From: Saccharicrinis sp.
GTDB lineage: Bacteria > Bacteroidota > Bacteroidia > Bacteroidales > Marinilabiliaceae
DNA: 38,440 nt
Assembly (NCBI GenBank): GCA_024635585.1
Contig: JAGXIP010000265.1
Span: forward strand, 1 to 38,440
Direction of reading: 5' to 3'
The position numbers were made by a program, and so were the translations under genes. The notes beneath the pieces were generated by a model. It worked only from the letters and a program-made list of their open reading frames with translations. It was not told where the DNA came from and made no database searches. Shown here piece by piece: positions 8,314 through 17,894 of this stretch. Numbering within the stretch: the stretch's first letter is position 1; every line of letters starts with the position of its first letter.

Positions 8314-10353
8314 TTAAATCTTCTTTATCACCACTTGCTCAGCTTCTTTGGTAACTATCATTTCATTAAATTTTTTTAAAACCCCATATTCATTGCCCGG
8401 AAATATGGTTTGGTATATATTATAATTATTGACCAGCTGAATAGTTTGTCCCTGCGAATCAATCGAGAAAATGTATTTTGCTGCTGAGTTGGGTAAAGCA
8501 ACCGCCATTTTTTCGGGCAATTCATCCACCTCGTAACCTTCGGGAACTGTTATCCGAATAATAAACTGTTTTTGTATTGGATAATTATAATCAACTGGGT
8601 AGGTTCTTTCTTCGCGTTTAAAAACATTCTCAACCGCTTTATTGATCACCTTTGGGTTTAAAAACACCATGTCGCCTGCCGCGTTTATCCTATTTTTTAA
8701 ACTGATATTAGTTTTAAAAACTACTGGTTGGCTAAGACTATCAATATTTTCCAATTTAAATTCAGTAAACTCAGCATCTATGAGTTCTGTTTCTAATGAA
8801 GTGATAAATGCCTCCTCGTTGTCCTTTGAATTATATCTTTTACGAAACTGAACAGCCGCATAATCGTCGGCCTTGTAAGTTAAAGAGCCTGATAGATTAA
8901 ACGCTTCATCCATAATCAGGTTGGCCGTATAGGTTTCTTTTTTTGGTGTTTGCGTATATAAATCAACCCATTCGCCGGCGTATTGGTTAACTAGTCTTCC
9001 TTGTCCGTTTAAGGTATTGGTTGGTAGTAGATTATACGGACAGTTTAAATCGGTGGCATCCATCAACAGGTAATGGTCATCTATTTTAACTGCCGCAATA
9101 ACATGGTTAAACTGCGTTAAACTTATGAGTCCAGGCCTTATCATACCATGATCTCTTGTGCTTACCAAAACCGGTTCTGCTTGCAAACCAATCCTCCTGC
9201 AAAGAGCAATCAGGTTCAGGTTTATATCGGATGAATTTCCTTTGTTGTCATTATAGGCTTTTCGTATAGAGTTGGCCGCCTGAGTTCTATAGTTGCCATC
9301 CCATCCCATTTTTTTATTGATGTGGTTATATGCCTTGCAGGCCTTCTGCTCGGGACTGATGGATTGGGAGGCAATGCTTTCTGCAATATCTTTAAGATGA
9401 CCGTCATTGTTTAGAGTTAACCCAAAATTAGGGTCATCCATCAATTTTTTGTTAAGGGTTTGCCAGTCTGTGCTAAAATTTTCATAAACAGACCAAGGAT
9501 AGCGTGTGGATTGCAACTCAAACTGAATAGATGAAAGGTAATCCCGGGGTGTAGTGATAAAAGGCTCGTTTTTAAAGGCAGGAACGTTAGTTGCAGTATA
9601 AGTCATTCGCTTTACTTCGGCATTAAAGTCAACTGTTTGTGCAGGAACTCTCCCTGAGTTGCTGCTCATACCTGGATTTATCTTAGCCTCCGTTCTAAAG
9701 CTGAATTTTTGTTGTTTTGCGCTTTCCGTTTTCTCTATGTGCACATAACCTTGCATCCAGTTTTTGTATTGGTACCATTCAATAATATCCACTGTATATT
9801 CCGAATGTAGTGTGGGTATGTCATCCTGGAAATACCAATTTTGTAAATTAAAAATAAAAGGGCTTTGGATCGTATAGCTCAACTCAACTATCGAGCCTTC
9901 TTGAATGTCTGGCATGGCTATTTTCACCACGTTATGGGTGTTGTCCAGTTCGTCTCTAAAAATATTGTCGTTTTTTAATTTTGTTTTTTCAAGCTTACCA
10001 TTTTTTATATTATATACAGCACCTTTTATTCCCTGAAGTTTTTCTTCGTTTCCAGTAAGACTTTTGTACAGATAAATGTTAAAATTACCTTTGTCGAAAG
10101 ATTCTTTATTGAAAATTTTTATACGTACATGACGGTTAAAATCTATCATTATATCTTTCTCAGTAATTTTAAACTCGGTATATCCAATAGCCCCAAGTAC
10201 CACAGCACCTGCATTGCTATCAATGGGACATACGGTCATTTCAATTTCTGATTGTTCAATTTTTCCAAATTTCATTTGGTCGCGTTCGGCAAGGATGTTG
10301 ACTGCACAGGTAAACAATAGTGCCAAGCTAATAAATGATTTAAGTAGCCTCAT
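8314..10353 (-). CDS. DUF3857/transglutaminase-like secreted protein, Ser in place of catalytic Cys
   Basis: A 679-residue protein with a signal peptide (about 1-22, ending NILA). It has the same layout as its neighbour: an N-terminal DUF3857 domain (to about 270), a transglutaminase-like core (about 310-440) and a C-terminal beta domain. At the nucleophile site it reads KGNSSDINLNLIAL, so Ser replaces the Cys of active transglutaminases. The His (FNHVIAA) and Asp (LLMDATD) are kept. It is therefore either a non-catalytic binding domain or a serine variant. Because the rest of the core is well preserved this does not look like decay. The start at 10353 gives the signal peptide directly. A TATCTTAG element on the - strand near 10395 is a weak promoter candidate. 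Confidence 0.85.
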   Translation of the reverse strand: MRLLKSFISLALLFTCAVNILAERDQMKFGKIEQSEIEMTVCPIDSNAGAVVLGAIGYTEFKITEKDIMIDFNRHVRIKIFNKESFDKGNFNIYLYKSLTGNEEKLQGIKGAVYNIKNGKLEKTKLKNDNIFRDELDNTHNVVKIAMPDIQEGSIVELSYTIQSPFIFNLQNWYFQDDIPTLHSEYTVDIIEWYQYKNWMQGYVHIEKTESAKQQKFSFRTEAKINPGMSSNSGRVPAQTVDFNAEVKRMTYTATNVPAFKNEPFITTPRDYLSSIQFELQSTRYPWSVYENFSTDWQTLNKKLMDDPNFGLTLNNDGHLKDIAESIASQSISPEQKACKAYNHINKKMGWDGNYRTQAANSIRKAYNDNKGNSSDINLNLIALCRRIGLQAEPVLVSTRDHGMIRPGLISLTQFNHVIAAVKIDDHYLLMDATDLNCPYNLLPTNTLNGQGRLVNQYAGEWVDLYTQTPKKETYTANLIMDEAFNLSGSLTYKADDYAAVQFRKRYNSKDNEEAFITSLETELIDAEFTEFKLENIDSLSQPVVFKTNISLKNRINAAGDMVFLNPKVINKAVENVFKREERTYPVDYNYPIQKQFIIRITVPEGYEVDELPEKMAVALPNSAAKYIFSIDSQGQTIQLVNNYNIYQTIFPGNEYGVLKKFNEMIVTKEAEQVVIKKI

Positions 10354-10582
10354 AATGTAGTTTTTAAACAGATAATTTAATTAGTCTGGGCTAAGATAGA
10401 AATTTTTATGTTTGTAATGATTCTAAATTAGCATACTACATGTATCTATTATGAAAGCTATTCTGGAGTTTTATTATTGATCAAATGAACAAAAATATGA
10501 TTGAGTATGAGGAATGAAATACTTGAAACCTGATTAGTATAAGGCAGGTTAGGAGGCACATTTAATGATTTACATTTAAATT

Positions 10583-11197
10583 TTACTTTGTCTGCGATTC
10601 AATATACTTGGCCACTTCTGTGTGTCCGTTTGCTTTGGCAAAATCTAAGGATGATTCGCCATCAACATCAAGCATTTTTAGGTTGGCTCCACTAGTTACC
10701 AATACCTTGAGCACTTCGAGCTGTCCTTCGGCGGCGGCCATCATGGCAGCGGTCCAATTTTCCTGGTTATCTGTTAGGTTGGGTTCGGCACCGGATTGCA
10801 GCAAAGCCTGCACGGTGGCCACAAACGGTCCGGTAGATGCAAACATGAGGGCAGTTCTGTTTATCGTATCGCGTTGGTTTATATCGGCACCTTTAGCAAT
10901 CAGTAATTCTACTATTTCCTTATGACCATTATAGGCAGCTAGCATCAATGCAGTACGTTTATTGGCGTCGGTGCTATTTATATCGAAACCCTTATTTAAG
11001 GCATTTTCAACGATGTTGAGTTTGCCCTCTAAGGCGGCTTCCATAATTTGATCTGTTTCTAGTTTAGTATTGGGAGCATCGTTTACCGTTTGTTCAGTAT
11101 GGCTGTTTTTTGATTTTTCCGTTTTGTTGGATGTGTTGCAGCTGCTTACTAAGACTACTGCTATAAGCATTGCGGCAAAAAAATGTACTTTTTTCAT
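10583..11197 (-). CDS. Ankyrin-repeat lipoprotein
   Basis: A 204-residue protein with a lipoprotein signal: the lipobox is LVSSC with Cys20 as the lipidation site. After a polar linker (about 21-50), residues about 50-200 hold four to five ankyrin repeats, recognisable by RTALMLAAYNGHKEIVELL and related segments starting near residues 51, 80, 113, 147 and 180. Ankyrin repeats bind protein partners. A lipidated periplasmic or surface role follows from the signal, but the partner is unknown. A TACTTTTG element on the - strand at 11227-11234, about 30 bases upstream, gives it its own promoter. It is separated from the YceI-like gene by a terminator. Confidence 0.85.
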   Translation of the reverse strand: MKKVHFFAAMLIAVVLVSSCNTSNKTEKSKNSHTEQTVNDAPNTKLETDQIMEAALEGKLNIVENALNKGFDINSTDANKRTALMLAAYNGHKEIVELLIAKGADINQRDTINRTALMFASTGPFVATVQALLQSGAEPNLTDNQENWTAAMMAAAEGQLEVLKVLVTSGANLKMLDVDGESSLDFAKANGHTEVAKYIESQTK

Positions 11198-11226
11198 GAT
11201 AAAGTATTTGTTTTTGTTTAGAAGTA

Positions 11227-11234
11227 CAAAAGTA
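11227..11234 (-). promoter_or_regulatory. -7 promoter element of the ankyrin lipoprotein gene
   Basis: The - strand reads TACTTTTG here, a full match to TAnnTTTG, about 30 bases from the start codon at 11197. Confidence 0.5.
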
Positions 11235-11285
11235 ACATATTTATATATTGTATAAACTATTTAAGGCTACTAATATCTACGACAC

Positions 11286-11328
11286 AAAAAATCCTCTAAT
11301 CTTTCAGAAAAAGAATAGAGGATTTTTT
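11286..11328 (-). terminator. Intrinsic terminator after the YceI-like gene
   Basis: AAAAAATCCTCTA (11286-11298) pairs with TAGAGGATTTTTT (11316-11328), giving a 13-bp stem with a T-run on the - strand. It starts 23 bases after the stop of the - strand gene ending at 11352. Confidence 0.85.
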
Positions 11329-11351
11329 AATGCTTGCGCAATGCTGTATAT

Positions 11352-11921
11352 TTAATCTACCGCTACGCTAATGTTAAGGTCAAAATCGTCATATATCATT
11401 TTGTCACCAAGTCCGTCAAAAAATGATTTAGATCCATATCTCACATCATATTTCGAACGATCAATAGTGAGTTCGGCAGAATAAGTGCTTTCATCTCTGC
11501 TTACTTCAAACTCAACAGGATGTGTACTTTCCTTAATGGTTAAATTACCACTTACCGTTGCTACATCGTTTATAAAGGCAGTGCTACCAGTTATTTTTAG
11601 CTTGGCTGTGGGATATTTTGCTACGCCAAAAAAATCATCAGATTTAAAATGGCCAATTAGCTTCTCTCTGTACTCCTTGTCCTCGATATCCTCGTTGGTA
11701 ATGGTGCTCATATCAATAACAAAATTTCCTGCTGTTATTTTATTGTCCTTAACAGTAAAGGAACCCTCTTTTAATTGTATTTTACCATTGTGCTCGCCAG
11801 TTACTTTTTCACCGTGCCATTTTACAATAGTATTGTCGGAATTTACCTGATAGGTTTGTGCGTGGGTAGATGTAGCTACCATTAAGGCCGAAGCCGCAAA
11901 TAATAATATGATCTTCTTCAT
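11352..11921 (-). CDS. YceI-like periplasmic lipid-binding protein
   Basis: A 189-residue protein with a signal peptide (about 1-21, ending THAQ). The rest is a YceI-family lipocalin-like beta barrel: TYQVNSDNTIVKWHGEKVTGEHNG at the start in family style, the FKSDDFF segment preceding KYPTAKLKITG, and VSGNLTIKESTHPVEF. Related proteins bind long-chain isoprenoid or lipid ligands and are often induced by stress, but the ligand here is not known. The length is normal for the family. It is transcribed divergently from the PPi-PFK gene across a 315-bp AT-rich gap and is followed by a strong terminator, so it is probably a single-gene unit. Confidence 0.88.
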   Translation of the reverse strand: MKKIILLFAASALMVATSTHAQTYQVNSDNTIVKWHGEKVTGEHNGKIQLKEGSFTVKDNKITAGNFVIDMSTITNEDIEDKEYREKLIGHFKSDDFFGVAKYPTAKLKITGSTAFINDVATVSGNLTIKESTHPVEFEVSRDESTYSAELTIDRSKYDVRYGSKSFFDGLGDKMIYDDFDLNISVAVD

Positions 11922-12236
11922 AATTTTTCTTTTTAATTTCTGTTAAACAATTTATAATAGTTAGCATATCTATAGTTGCCATCAATATCAGGCAATTGAT
12001 ATTCACATTAATAACAACGATATCTTATATAATGTTTTAAAACAGTGTTTTTTATCTTTCTAAAATATAAGAGTTTAAATAAGTGTTAAATTGTAAATAA
12101 TGAGAGGTAAATATTTTTAATTTGAAAAAAATATAGGCAATTTTGCACCCGCTTAAAAAAAACAGTGCTATAATATTGTATTCTAATCCTGTTTTTTAAG
12201 TGGTATTTAAAAAAATTCTAAAAATTCTATAAGGAT
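11922..12236. other. 315-bp divergent promoter region
   Basis: Very AT-rich gap between two divergent genes. It holds a 6-bp inverted repeat (AATATC 11984-11989, GATATT 11998-12003). On the + strand CAATTTTG at 12138-12145 is one base off the TAnnTTTG consensus and is the best promoter candidate for the PFK gene. I find no full match for the - strand gene and no open frame of interest. Confidence 0.4.
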
Positions 12237-13886
12237 ATGATGATTAAAAGTCCACTTCAGATTGCTCGCGAGAGCTATTCACCTAAATTACCGGCTGCCC
12301 TAAAAGGATCGGTAAAAATTGTTGAAGGAGAAAAAACCCAATCCGTCGCCGATCAGGATGATATAAAAAGGCTATTCCCCAATACCTATGGAATGCCTGT
12401 TTTGAGTTTTGAGGCAGGAGAATCTACGGCTACACTTAAACCCATCAGTGTTGGCGTAATATTGTCTGGAGGTCAGGCTCCGGGTGGTCACAACGTTATT
12501 TCGGGTATTTACGACGGACTTAAAAAATTGAACCCTGCCAATAAAGTATATGGTTTCTTGGGTGGTCCAGGAGGTTTGGTTAACAATGAATACAGCGAAC
12601 TAACGGATGATATTATCAATCATTACAGAAATACTGGAGGATTTGATATAATAGGTTCGGGCAGAACAAAATTGGAAGAAGAAGCGCAGTTTGATAAGGG
12701 ACTCGAAAATTGCAAGGCATTGGGTATCTCTGCACTTGTTGTTATTGGTGGAGACGATTCAAACACCAACGCTTGTGTGCTTGCCGAGTATTTTCTACAA
12801 AAAAAATCTGGCGTGCAGGTTATCGGTGTTCCTAAAACCATTGATGGCGACCTTAAAAACGAAATGATAGAAACCTCCTTTGGTTTTGATACAGCGTGTA
12901 AAGTATATAGCGAGTTGATTGGTAACATTCAGCGCGATGCCAACTCGGCAAAAAAATATTGGCATTTTATTAAACTTATGGGACGCTCTGCTTCGCACAT
13001 TGCTTTGGAGTGTGCTTTGCAAACGCAACCTAATGTAACTATTATTTCGGAAGAGGTAGAGGCCAATAATATGACACTGGCAGAGGTTATTGACCAGGTA
13101 ACAGATGTTATTGTAATGCGTGCTGCTAAAGGCGATAACTTTGGAACAGTGCTGATACCAGAGGGATTGGTAGAATTTATGCCTACCATGAAAAAATTAA
13201 TTTCTGAACTTAATGATATCCTGGCTCATCACGAGGTGGCGGTGAGCACCATGGAAAGCAATAAGGAAAGAAGAGAATTTGTGGTTACCAAGCTTTCGGC
13301 AGATATGTCCGAAGTTTTTGCGAGCCTGCCTAATACCTTTGCCAATCAGTTGATGTTGGATCGCGATCCGCACGGAAACGTTCAGGTATCGATGATTGAA
13401 ACAGAAAAACTGTTGATAGATATGGTGAAAGCCAAGCTAAAAACAATGAAAAAGTCAGGTGAGTATAAAGGTAAGTTTGCCGCCCAAGGTCACTTTTTTG
13501 GATACGAAGGACGTTGCGCTGCTCCCTCAAACTTTGATGCCGATTATTGTTATTCATTGGGATATACAGCCTCTGTGCTGATTGCCGAAGGAAAATCAGG
13601 CTACATGTCGTCGGTGTGCAACCTAACTTTGCCTGCCGATAAATGGATTGCCGGTGGTGTACCTATTACCATGATGATGAATATGGAACGTCGCCATGGG
13701 GCAATGAAACCGGTAATACAAAAGGCATTGGTATTATTAGATGGAGCTCCATTTAACGCACTTAAAAGGCAACGCGACGATTGGGCTGAAAGAACGATGT
13801 ACGTTTATCCTGGACCTATTCAGTATTTTGGACCCAGCGAGGTGTGCGATATGCCCACAAAAACCTTGGTTGAAGAAAGTAAATAA
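12237..13886 (+). CDS. pfp: Pyrophosphate--fructose-6-phosphate 1-phosphotransferase
   Basis: A 549-residue cytoplasmic glycolytic enzyme of the long PPi-PFK clade, which interconverts fructose 6-phosphate and fructose 1,6-bisphosphate using pyrophosphate. Visible motifs are [10 protein letters not shown] (77-86), GGDDSN (171-176), where Asp174 in place of the Gly of ATP enzymes marks PPi use, PKTIDGDL (from 199), and MGRSASH. Two adjacent ATGs (12237 and 12240) could start it. An AAGGA at 12231-12235 is only one base from the first and four from the second, so 12240 is slightly favoured. A strong terminator follows at 13952-13980. The reversible PPi reaction lets the enzyme serve glycolysis or gluconeogenesis and spares ATP, as is common in anaerobic Bacteroidota. 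Confidence 0.95.
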   Translation: MMIKSPLQIARESYSPKLPAALKGSVKIVEGEKTQSVADQDDIKRLFPNTYGMPVLSFEAGESTATLKPISVGVILSGGQAPGGHNVISGIYDGLKKLNPANKVYGFLGGPGGLVNNEYSELTDDIINHYRNTGGFDIIGSGRTKLEEEAQFDKGLENCKALGISALVVIGGDDSNTNACVLAEYFLQKKSGVQVIGVPKTIDGDLKNEMIETSFGFDTACKVYSELIGNIQRDANSAKKYWHFIKLMGRSASHIALECALQTQPNVTIISEEVEANNMTLAEVIDQVTDVIVMRAAKGDNFGTVLIPEGLVEFMPTMKKLISELNDILAHHEVAVSTMESNKERREFVVTKLSADMSEVFASLPNTFANQLMLDRDPHGNVQVSMIETEKLLIDMVKAKLKTMKKSGEYKGKFAAQGHFFGYEGRCAAPSNFDADYCYSLGYTASVLIAEGKSGYMSSVCNLTLPADKWIAGGVPITMMMNMERRHGAMKPVIQKALVLLDGAPFNALKRQRDDWAERTMYVYPGPIQYFGPSEVCDMPTKTLVEESK

Positions 13887-13951
13887 GTTTTAAATATCGG
13901 CATGGATTTTTTTTGCCTGCTGATAATATAAAAAATTGAATAAATCATAAA

Positions 13952-13980
13952 AAAACCCGCATCTAAACCATGCGGGTTTT
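13952..13980 (+). terminator. Intrinsic terminator after PPi-PFK
   Basis: AAAACCCGCAT (13952-13962) pairs with ATGCGGGTTTT (13970-13980) around a 7-base loop, followed by TTTT. Confidence 0.9.
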
Positions 13981-14056
13981 TTTTATCAATTGTATTTGTT
14001 TTATTTGTACATTATTTGGTATTCCGTATTTCGGTATTTAATAAAACAAATTGCTA

Positions 14057-14455
14057 ATGTCTAAAATTATCACTTTATCCGAAGCTGCTTCCATAGCGTT
14101 GCATGGCATGGTTTTAATAGCAAAAACGGATAAAAAACTTAACGTAAATCAAATATCTGAAACCATTGGAAGTTCCAGACATCATGTGGCCAAGGTGTTT
14201 CAGCGTTTAGCCAAGGAAAATTTTGTAGCTTCAAATCGAGGTCCTAACGGAGGTTTTGTGATGAAAAAAGAGGCCAAAGATATTACTTTGCTTGAGCTTT
14301 ATGAGGTGATTGAAGGACCGGTAGAAGTGCAAGGATGTCCCAGTAGTAAGGAAAAGTGCCCCTTTAATAAATGTATTATGGGCGATTTGGCATCGGCTTT
14401 GGCTTGTGAGTTTAAAGATTTTTTGGGACGACAAACCTTGGCGGATTACATCTAA
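14057..14455 (+). CDS. Rrf2 family transcriptional regulator
   Basis: A 132-residue protein. The ATG at 14057 is preferred to a TTG at 14051, since Rrf2 proteins begin with a short basic stretch before the first helix. Residues about 8-75 form the winged helix-turn-helix (VNQISETIGSSRHHVAKVFQ recognition region, then the NRGPNGGFVM wing). Near the C-terminus Cys-x6-Cys-x4-Cys (CPSSKEKCPFNKC) is placed like the iron-sulfur ligands of IscR, NsrR and RsrR. It may therefore sense redox state, nitric oxide or Fe-S status. No Fe-S assembly gene is adjacent and its targets are not evident. A long AT-rich gap follows before the convergent rsmE gene. Confidence 0.88.
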   Translation: MSKIITLSEAASIALHGMVLIAKTDKKLNVNQISETIGSSRHHVAKVFQRLAKENFVASNRGPNGGFVMKKEAKDITLLELYEVIEGPVEVQGCPSSKEKCPFNKCIMGDLASALACEFKDFLGRQTLADYI

Positions 14456-14641
14456 ACAGGAAAGTATAGATTATCAAGTATCTAGACTATGTAGTAGACT
14501 TAATATCTTGCTAAAAATAACATAAATCCCTTAGATAAGATTACCGATGCTTTAATATTATTTTTTTTCAACTATACTGCAACAAACCAAATAATTACAG
14601 TTATTATATATTCCCCAAAAGAACCTGGGCTGTTATCCTTT

Positions 14642-15349
14642 TTAATCCTGCTGATTGATTAAATTGATGGTTGCACACGCCATAAGTGCGGCTGTTTCGG
14701 TCCGTAAACGCTCCTTACCAAGACTTATGGCTAAGCATCCATTTTCTTGAGCCATCTTTATCTCTTCGCCTGAAAAATCACCCTCGGGACCAATCAATAT
14801 AAGGGTGTCGCTATTAAGTTTGTAGGCCTTTTTTAACAGTTCTTTTGGTGTCTCCTCGCAATGTGCAATAAAACAACTTGTAGGTTTGTTTGCCAAGGCT
14901 ATAAATTCTTTGAAACTTTTGGCGTCATTTAATTTAGGCATAAAAGCTTTTAGTGATTGCTTAGCCGCTGCCACAATAACCTTTTCTAACCTTTCTGTTT
15001 TAATTACTTTTCTTTCGGAATGCTCGCATAGGATGGGCGTAATTTCGTCTATCCCTATTTCGGTGGCCTTTTCCAGGAACCACTCGAAGCGGTCGTTATT
15101 TTTTGTGGGTGCCACCGCCATGTGAATAGTAAATGGACGGGGTTTCGATAAATTGGTTTCTCTAATGTTCAAAACACATTTTTTTGGGTTGGCTTCCACT
15201 ATTTCGGCGCTGCAAATCGCCCCTTTACCATTCATCACGCTAATTGTATCGCCTTGCTTGTGTCGCAATACACGTACACAGTGTTTCGATTCGTCGGGCG
15301 ACAAAATATTTCCATTCGTTAAAAACTCGGGTTCGTAAAAAAGGTGCAT
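14642..15349 (-). CDS. rsmE: 16S rRNA (uracil(1498)-N(3))-methyltransferase RsmE
   Basis: A 235-residue SPOUT-family methyltransferase of normal length. The N-terminal PUA-like domain (about 1-70) contains HCVRVLRHKQGD. The C-terminal knotted domain binds S-adenosylmethionine through LILIGPEGDFSGEE and ISLGKERLRTETAAL. It methylates U1498 of 16S rRNA. A TATATTTG element on the - strand (15371-15378) lies 22 bases before the start and fits the -7 promoter consensus. It converges with the Rrf2 gene and is not in an obvious operon. Confidence 0.95.
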   Translation of the reverse strand: MHLFYEPEFLTNGNILSPDESKHCVRVLRHKQGDTISVMNGKGAICSAEIVEANPKKCVLNIRETNLSKPRPFTIHMAVAPTKNNDRFEWFLEKATEIGIDEITPILCEHSERKVIKTERLEKVIVAAAKQSLKAFMPKLNDAKSFKEFIALANKPTSCFIAHCEETPKELLKKAYKLNSDTLILIGPEGDFSGEEIKMAQENGCLAISLGKERLRTETAALMACATINLINQQD

Positions 15350-15370
15350 CTTAACTTTTTTTTAGATGTA

Positions 15371-15378
15371 CAAATATA
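15371..15378 (-). promoter_or_regulatory. -7 promoter element of rsmE
   Basis: The - strand reads TATATTTG, a full match to TAnnTTTG, 22 bases from the start codon at 15349. The implied 5' leader is very short. Confidence 0.45.
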
Positions 15379-15505
15379 ATTGATTTGTGGAAATGGTAGC
15401 ATCTGTTATAACAAAGTCTTAGGGTCTATTTGCAGCTGCTATCAACTTTTGATCGATCCCTGTTCATCATATAATATACAAAGCTATTTTTTGATCTCCT
15501 ATTGC

Positions 15506-17728
15506 TTAAGCTTCAATTGTAAAACTAAAAGTAGAACCTTTGTGGAGTTCCGACTCCACCCAAATTGTTCCGCCCAGCATTTGAACCAAGCTGCGGGTTA
15601 TTGATAAGCCAAGACCAGTACCTGAGTGCAATATATCCGATGAATTATCTGCTTGCCTAAAACGTTCAAAAATAATTTGTTGGTCTTGAGGTGAAATACC
15701 TTGGCCGGTATCCGAAACCATAAAGGTGAGCAAAGTATTTGGCCCAGCTTTATATTTTAAAACGATACCACCTTCGTTGGTGAATTTTACTGCGTTAGAA
15801 ATTAGATTTAACAGTATTTGCTCCAGCCTAAAAGGATCGGAATTAATGTAGGCTGCACCATTTGTGGTTTGCTTGTCCATATTTAGGGTAATACATTTAT
15901 CGCGGGCATTAATCAATGCTTTGCCTGCATGCATAACATTTAGAAGTAGGGTGTTTAGATCGAATCGTTCTTTTCGGATGGTTAACTGTCCGGATTCTAT
16001 TTTTGAAAAGTCAACGATGTCGTTAATAATGTTTAGCAAATTTTCGCCGCTATTTTTTATCTGAGATAGATATTCTTTTGATTCGGAGTCGTTTAAATCG
16101 TGACTCATCAAAATGTCGGAGAAGCCCAGAATAGCATTCATGGGAGTACGTATTTCGTGGCTCATGTTGGCCAGAAAGGAGGATTTCAAGCGGTCGCTTT
16201 CTTCGGCCTTTTCTTTAGCAACTTTCAACTGCCTCTCAAATTCCTTTTGCGATGATATGTCCTTTATAACACCGGTAACGCGCATTGGAACATCATTTAT
16301 GTTTCGTTCGGTAATTTTACCGGTGATAGCAAAATATTGTAGACTATTACCATATTTGTACATAGGTACCTCTATACTAAATATGGGTGCAACGCCAATT
16401 AAATGCTGATGAAAGGTTTGATTTAACAGAGGCATATCTTCAATTCTAAAAAGTTTTTGCCAGTTGGATACATTTATATTCAACTCTTGCCTGGAATGGT
16501 ATCCTAACAGTTTGGCAAAATTATCGCTGTAAATTAATTTTTGTAGTTGAAAATCTATGTCCCACATTCCCTCGTCGGCTGCGCTCAAGGCAAGTTCCAG
16601 GCGTTCCTCGCTTTCCAGAAGTTTTCGTTCAAAGGTTTTCCTACTAGCAATATTTGATATCAAAATAAATATAATAGCAATTAAAATAGTTACTGCACTT
16701 ACAAAGTATAATAATTGCTTTTTATAACGAATGTAAAAAGGTGTTTCTTTGTTCACGAATTTGGTTTCATCCGGTAATAAATCGGGGTTTAATCCATACT
16801 TTTTTAGCATATTATTGTCAATGGTAGCATGGTAGGTTGGAGCCATAATATCGGAGAATTGACGATGCGGATCGTTAATTTGTTGCTGTAATATTTGAGC
16901 TGCATTGAAACCTTGCTCGTAACCGCTCAAAACACTTCCACCAATAATGAAATCGTCTATCAAAAAATCCCAGAAACTATAAATAGGTATGTTAATGTCT
17001 TTAAAAAGTTCGTGACTAATAGTTTGCAATTCAACAGGAACGTTGTCCTTTTGCAAATAAAGGCTTAAAAGTATAATGGCTTTGTTTGTGGGCGATATGC
17101 TTTCCAAACAGCTCCTGAGTTCCTTGTAATTGCTTCCGTCAATAATTTTGTAGGGTATTTGGGGCTCGTAAATGCGCCATTCTTCCCAAAAGCTGGTTAA
17201 AAAAGCAAATCCCGAAAAGGTAAAATCACTAATAAGGATGAGCGTATCCACATTTGGTTGTATTGAATTTATCAAGGACAATGTGCGCTCCACGTCAATG
17301 TTTTCCTTTATACCCTTGATCCTTTTTGTATCGTACTTAAAATTGTCAATGTTATTAATACCACAAAAAGTTACCGGAATAGTTTTATCCCAAATACTAT
17401 TGCCATGGTTCAAAAAAAACTCAAATGCGTAATCATCGGCACATATAATACCGTCGATGCTCATTTTGCTATATTTGTACTTATAAAGTTTTACTAAATC
17501 CAAAAAATATTCACTTTCCTCAAAACGTTTAGAGTCTAAAAATTCTACAAACAAGCTATTTTTGCTATGCGACCCAAAGGCATCTTTAACACCAATGGTT
17601 AAATCATCGGTCCATTGGAATCCTACATGATAGGAATTGAGCAAAAGGATATTTTTGTCATATCTGTTGCGAGCCTGCGTTACAACAAAGGTTGTGAGAT
17701 AAATAATGAAGAAAAAAACTAGCCTCAT
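15506..17728 (-). CDS. Membrane sensor histidine kinase with periplasmic ABC-binding-protein-like sensor and PAS domain
   Basis: A 740-residue protein. A signal sequence or first membrane helix (about 1-19) is followed by a periplasmic domain (about 20-330) similar to the ABC substrate-binding fold (starting NILLLNSYHVGFQWTDDL, with FCGINNID and SGYEQGFNAAQIL segments). One membrane helix lies at about 335-357. Then come a PAS_3-type domain (about 370-495), a HisKA dimerisation domain with the phosphoacceptor His524 in MSHEIRTP, and a HATPase domain (about 625-740) with NLISNAVKF, DTGQGI and GTGLGL. It has no receiver domain and no response regulator lies next to it, so its partner is elsewhere. 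The sensor suggests a small-molecule ligand, possibly through a partner binding protein. The ligand cannot be read here. Confidence 0.88.
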   Translation of the reverse strand: MRLVFFFIIYLTTFVVTQARNRYDKNILLLNSYHVGFQWTDDLTIGVKDAFGSHSKNSLFVEFLDSKRFEESEYFLDLVKLYKYKYSKMSIDGIICADDYAFEFFLNHGNSIWDKTIPVTFCGINNIDNFKYDTKRIKGIKENIDVERTLSLINSIQPNVDTLILISDFTFSGFAFLTSFWEEWRIYEPQIPYKIIDGSNYKELRSCLESISPTNKAIILLSLYLQKDNVPVELQTISHELFKDINIPIYSFWDFLIDDFIIGGSVLSGYEQGFNAAQILQQQINDPHRQFSDIMAPTYHATIDNNMLKKYGLNPDLLPDETKFVNKETPFYIRYKKQLLYFVSAVTILIAIIFILISNIASRKTFERKLLESEERLELALSAADEGMWDIDFQLQKLIYSDNFAKLLGYHSRQELNINVSNWQKLFRIEDMPLLNQTFHQHLIGVAPIFSIEVPMYKYGNSLQYFAITGKITERNINDVPMRVTGVIKDISSQKEFERQLKVAKEKAEESDRLKSSFLANMSHEIRTPMNAILGFSDILMSHDLNDSESKEYLSQIKNSGENLLNIINDIVDFSKIESGQLTIRKERFDLNTLLLNVMHAGKALINARDKCITLNMDKQTTNGAAYINSDPFRLEQILLNLISNAVKFTNEGGIVLKYKAGPNTLLTFMVSDTGQGISPQDQQIIFERFRQADNSSDILHSGTGLGLSITRSLVQMLGGTIWVESELHKGSTFSFTIEA

Positions 17729-17894
17729 GCGCTTTATATTGAAGTACTTTAGTTTTTAAAGATAGAAAAAAGCTTACATTACTTATTACAGATACGAAAA
17801 ATATAGGATATTTGTTTGGAAATAATTTTTCTTATTTCAGTGAGGGATTTTCTCCAGGTTATCGTCTAAACAAGCAAACAGCATTAAAAACCTA

